The notes under the pieces: generated by a model
Databases searched by the model: none
Seen by the model: the letters and a program-made list of their open reading frames with translations, nothing else
Told to the model about the DNA's origin: nothing
From: Pseudomonadota bacterium
GTDB lineage: Bacteria; Pseudomonadota; Gammaproteobacteria; Xanthomonadales; Rhodanobacteraceae
Reading direction: 5' to 3'
DNA length: 13,699 nt
NCBI GenBank assembly: GCA_021777635.1
Contig: JAJYDI010000038.1
Span: 1 to 13,699 of the forward strand
Shown here: one piece after another, positions 12,492 to 13,699 of the stretch
Position numbering within the stretch: position 1 is the stretch's first letter
Layout of the letters: the number at the start of each line of letters is the position of its first letter
Translations under genes and position numbers: made by a program

Positions 12492-13699
12492 ATGCGCGCG
12501 CCCCGCAACGCACCGGCGGCGCCGCTGCTGCGCAGCGCCGCGTTTCGCCTCGGCGCGCTGCAGGCGCTGCTGTTCGCGCTGACCGCCCTGGTGCTGTTCG
12601 CGGTGACCTGGTGGGCGGTGCGCGGCTACGCCGAGGGCCAGTTGCGCAACGCGATCACCGACGAGGCCGGCGAAATGGCGGCGCTGGCGCCGGCGACGAT
12701 CGCCGGCGAAATCGCGCGGCAGACCGCGGCGACCCCGCAGGGCCCGTTCTACTACGCCTACTACGACGCCGACGGCCGGCTGCGCAGCGGCGACCTGCCG
12801 GTACCGGTTCCGGCACCCGGCTGGGCGGCACTGCAGGTGCGCACCCTGGCGCGCGACCATGACGGGCACACCGAGGTGCTCGCGCTCAGCCAGCGTCTGG
12901 GCAATGGCGGCACGCTGGTGGTCGGCCGCGACCGCCGCAGCGCCGACGCCCTCAACGACCTGTTGCAGGGTGCGTTCCTGTGGGCCGGCGCGGCGGCGGT
13001 GCTGCTGGCATTGCTGGGCGGCGCGCTGGCCGCGCGCAGCTACGTGGCGCGCATGCAGACGGTGGCGGCGAGCGCGGCGCGCATCGTCGCCGGGGACCTC
13101 GGCGCGCGCGTTCCGCGCAGCGGCCGCGGCGACGAGTTCGACCTGCTGGCCGAGGCGTTGAACGCGATGCTGGCGCGCATCCAGAGTCTGATGGAAGGCA
13201 TGCGCCAGGTCAGCAACGACATCGCGCACGATCTGCGCACGCCGCTGGCGCACCTGCGCCAGCGGCTGGAAGCCGCCGCCCGCGAAGCCGACAGCGTGGA
13301 TGCCTTCCGCGGCGCGATCGAACGTGCGCTGGCCGATGTCGACGGCGTGCTGGCGACCTTCGCCGCGCTGCTGCGCATCGCCCAGATCGAGAGCCGCCAG
13401 CGTCGCGCCGGCTTCGCGACGGTCGACCTGTCGGCGCTGCTGAACACGCTGACCGAGGACTACCGCCCGGTGCTGGAGGATCTCGGTCGCCGCTTCGACG
13501 TCGCGATCGCGCCGGGCCTGCGCACGCACGGCGACCGCGCGCTGCTGACCCAACTGCTGGTCAATCTGATCGAGAACGCGCTGCGGCACACACCGGCCGG
13601 CACGCCGATCGCGCTGCGTCTCGAGGCCGGCCCGCGCGCGGCGGTCATGAGCGTGGCCGACGCCGGTCCCGGCATCCCGCCGCCCGAGCGCGCGCGCGT
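12492..13699 (+). CDS. sensor histidine kinase, truncated by window end
   Basis: An open frame of 402 codons starts at the ATG two bases after the response-regulator stop and runs off the right edge, so the C-terminus is missing. Order of domains: transmembrane helix about 21-43, periplasmic sensor loop of about 116 residues (44-159), second helix 160-181, HAMP linker (about 182-235), HisKA with phospho-acceptor H246 in SNDIAHDLRTPLAHLRQR, then the ATPase domain with N-box NLIENALRHTP (N362) and G1-box DAGPGIPP (390-397). The G2 box and the end are beyond the window. It forms a cognate pair with the upstream regulator. The periplasmic loop has no recognised sensor domain. Its stretch GPFYYAYYDADGRLRSGD (84-101) is rich in tyrosine and looks like a strand-turn of a PAS-like or DcrH-like fold, which is speculative. 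The preceding PepSY protein may interact with this loop. Confidence 0.93.
   Translation, partial: MRAPRNAPAAPLLRSAAFRLGALQALLFALTALVLFAVTWWAVRGYAEGQLRNAITDEAGEMAALAPATIAGEIARQTAATPQGPFYYAYYDADGRLRSGDLPVPVPAPGWAALQVRTLARDHDGHTEVLALSQRLGNGGTLVVGRDRRSADALNDLLQGAFLWAGAAAVLLALLGGALAARSYVARMQTVAASAARIVAGDLGARVPRSGRGDEFDLLAEALNAMLARIQSLMEGMRQVSNDIAHDLRTPLAHLRQRLEAAAREADSVDAFRGAIERALADVDGVLATFAALLRIAQIESRQRRAGFATVDLSALLNTLTEDYRPVLEDLGRRFDVAIAPGLRTHGDRALLTQLLVNLIENALRHTPAGTPIALRLEAGPRAAVMSVADAGPGIPPPERAR

Noticed and set aside
12456..13589. 377-codon minus-strand frame over the histidine kinase
   Set aside because: The plus-strand frame carries HisKA, N-box and G1-box motifs; the opposite frame is Gln- and Arg-rich with no domain.

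Overview
This is a GC-rich bacterial window, dense with genes on both strands. The gene families (a NsrR-type Rrf2 regulator, NnrS, a three-cysteine FNR, anaerobic HemN, a homogentisate pathway) point to a facultatively denitrifying or micro-aerobic proteobacterium. The dispersed repeats in the one long intergenic gap look like those I associate with Xanthomonadales-type gammaproteobacteria (Rhodanobacteraceae or Lysobacteraceae-like). The GAPDH resembles the betaproteobacterial type, so the taxonomic call is moderate only.

Layout. (1) 46-2295, plus strand: a nitric-oxide-response module made of an NsrR-like Fe-S repressor, the polytopic membrane protein NnrS, and a SirB2-family membrane protein. 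(2) 2296-3141, minus: a secreted S1/P1-type zinc nuclease whose stop codon abuts the SirB2 stop codon. (3) 3274-4287, plus: type I glyceraldehyde-3-phosphate dehydrogenase. (4) 10534 to 4387, minus: five collinear genes, hppD, hmgA, fahA, hemN, fnr. The first three break down 4-hydroxyphenylpyruvate through homogentisate to fumarate and acetoacetate. The last two are the oxygen-independent coproporphyrinogen oxidase and the oxygen-sensing regulator FNR. (5) 10622-11095, plus: a MarR-family regulator divergent from hppD. (6) 11181 to the right edge, plus: a periplasmic PepSY protein, an OmpR-type response regulator and a sensor histidine kinase that is cut off by the window end.

The regulatory DNA is the most informative part. 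The hppD promoter (TTGCCA, 17 bp, TATAAC) has an imperfect 20-bp palindrome filling its spacer and overlapping its -10 box, which fits repression by the divergent MarR protein. Upstream of hemN, an FNR-like site spans the stop codon of fahA. It is placed so that a class II FNR promoter would start transcription at or very near the hemN ATG, so hemN may be leaderless. FNR, encoded just downstream of hemN, would then control its own neighbour. A perfect 14-bp-stem hairpin separates the PepSY gene from the response regulator, and a 423-bp gap with REP-like repeats splits hmgA from fahA.

I found no CRISPR array, tRNA, rRNA, insertion sequence or phage gene, and no wholly new system. Most genes belong to recognised families. 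The open points are the regulatory architecture, the role of SirB2 beside NnrS, the absence of a maleylacetoacetate isomerase gene, and what the PepSY two-component system senses.
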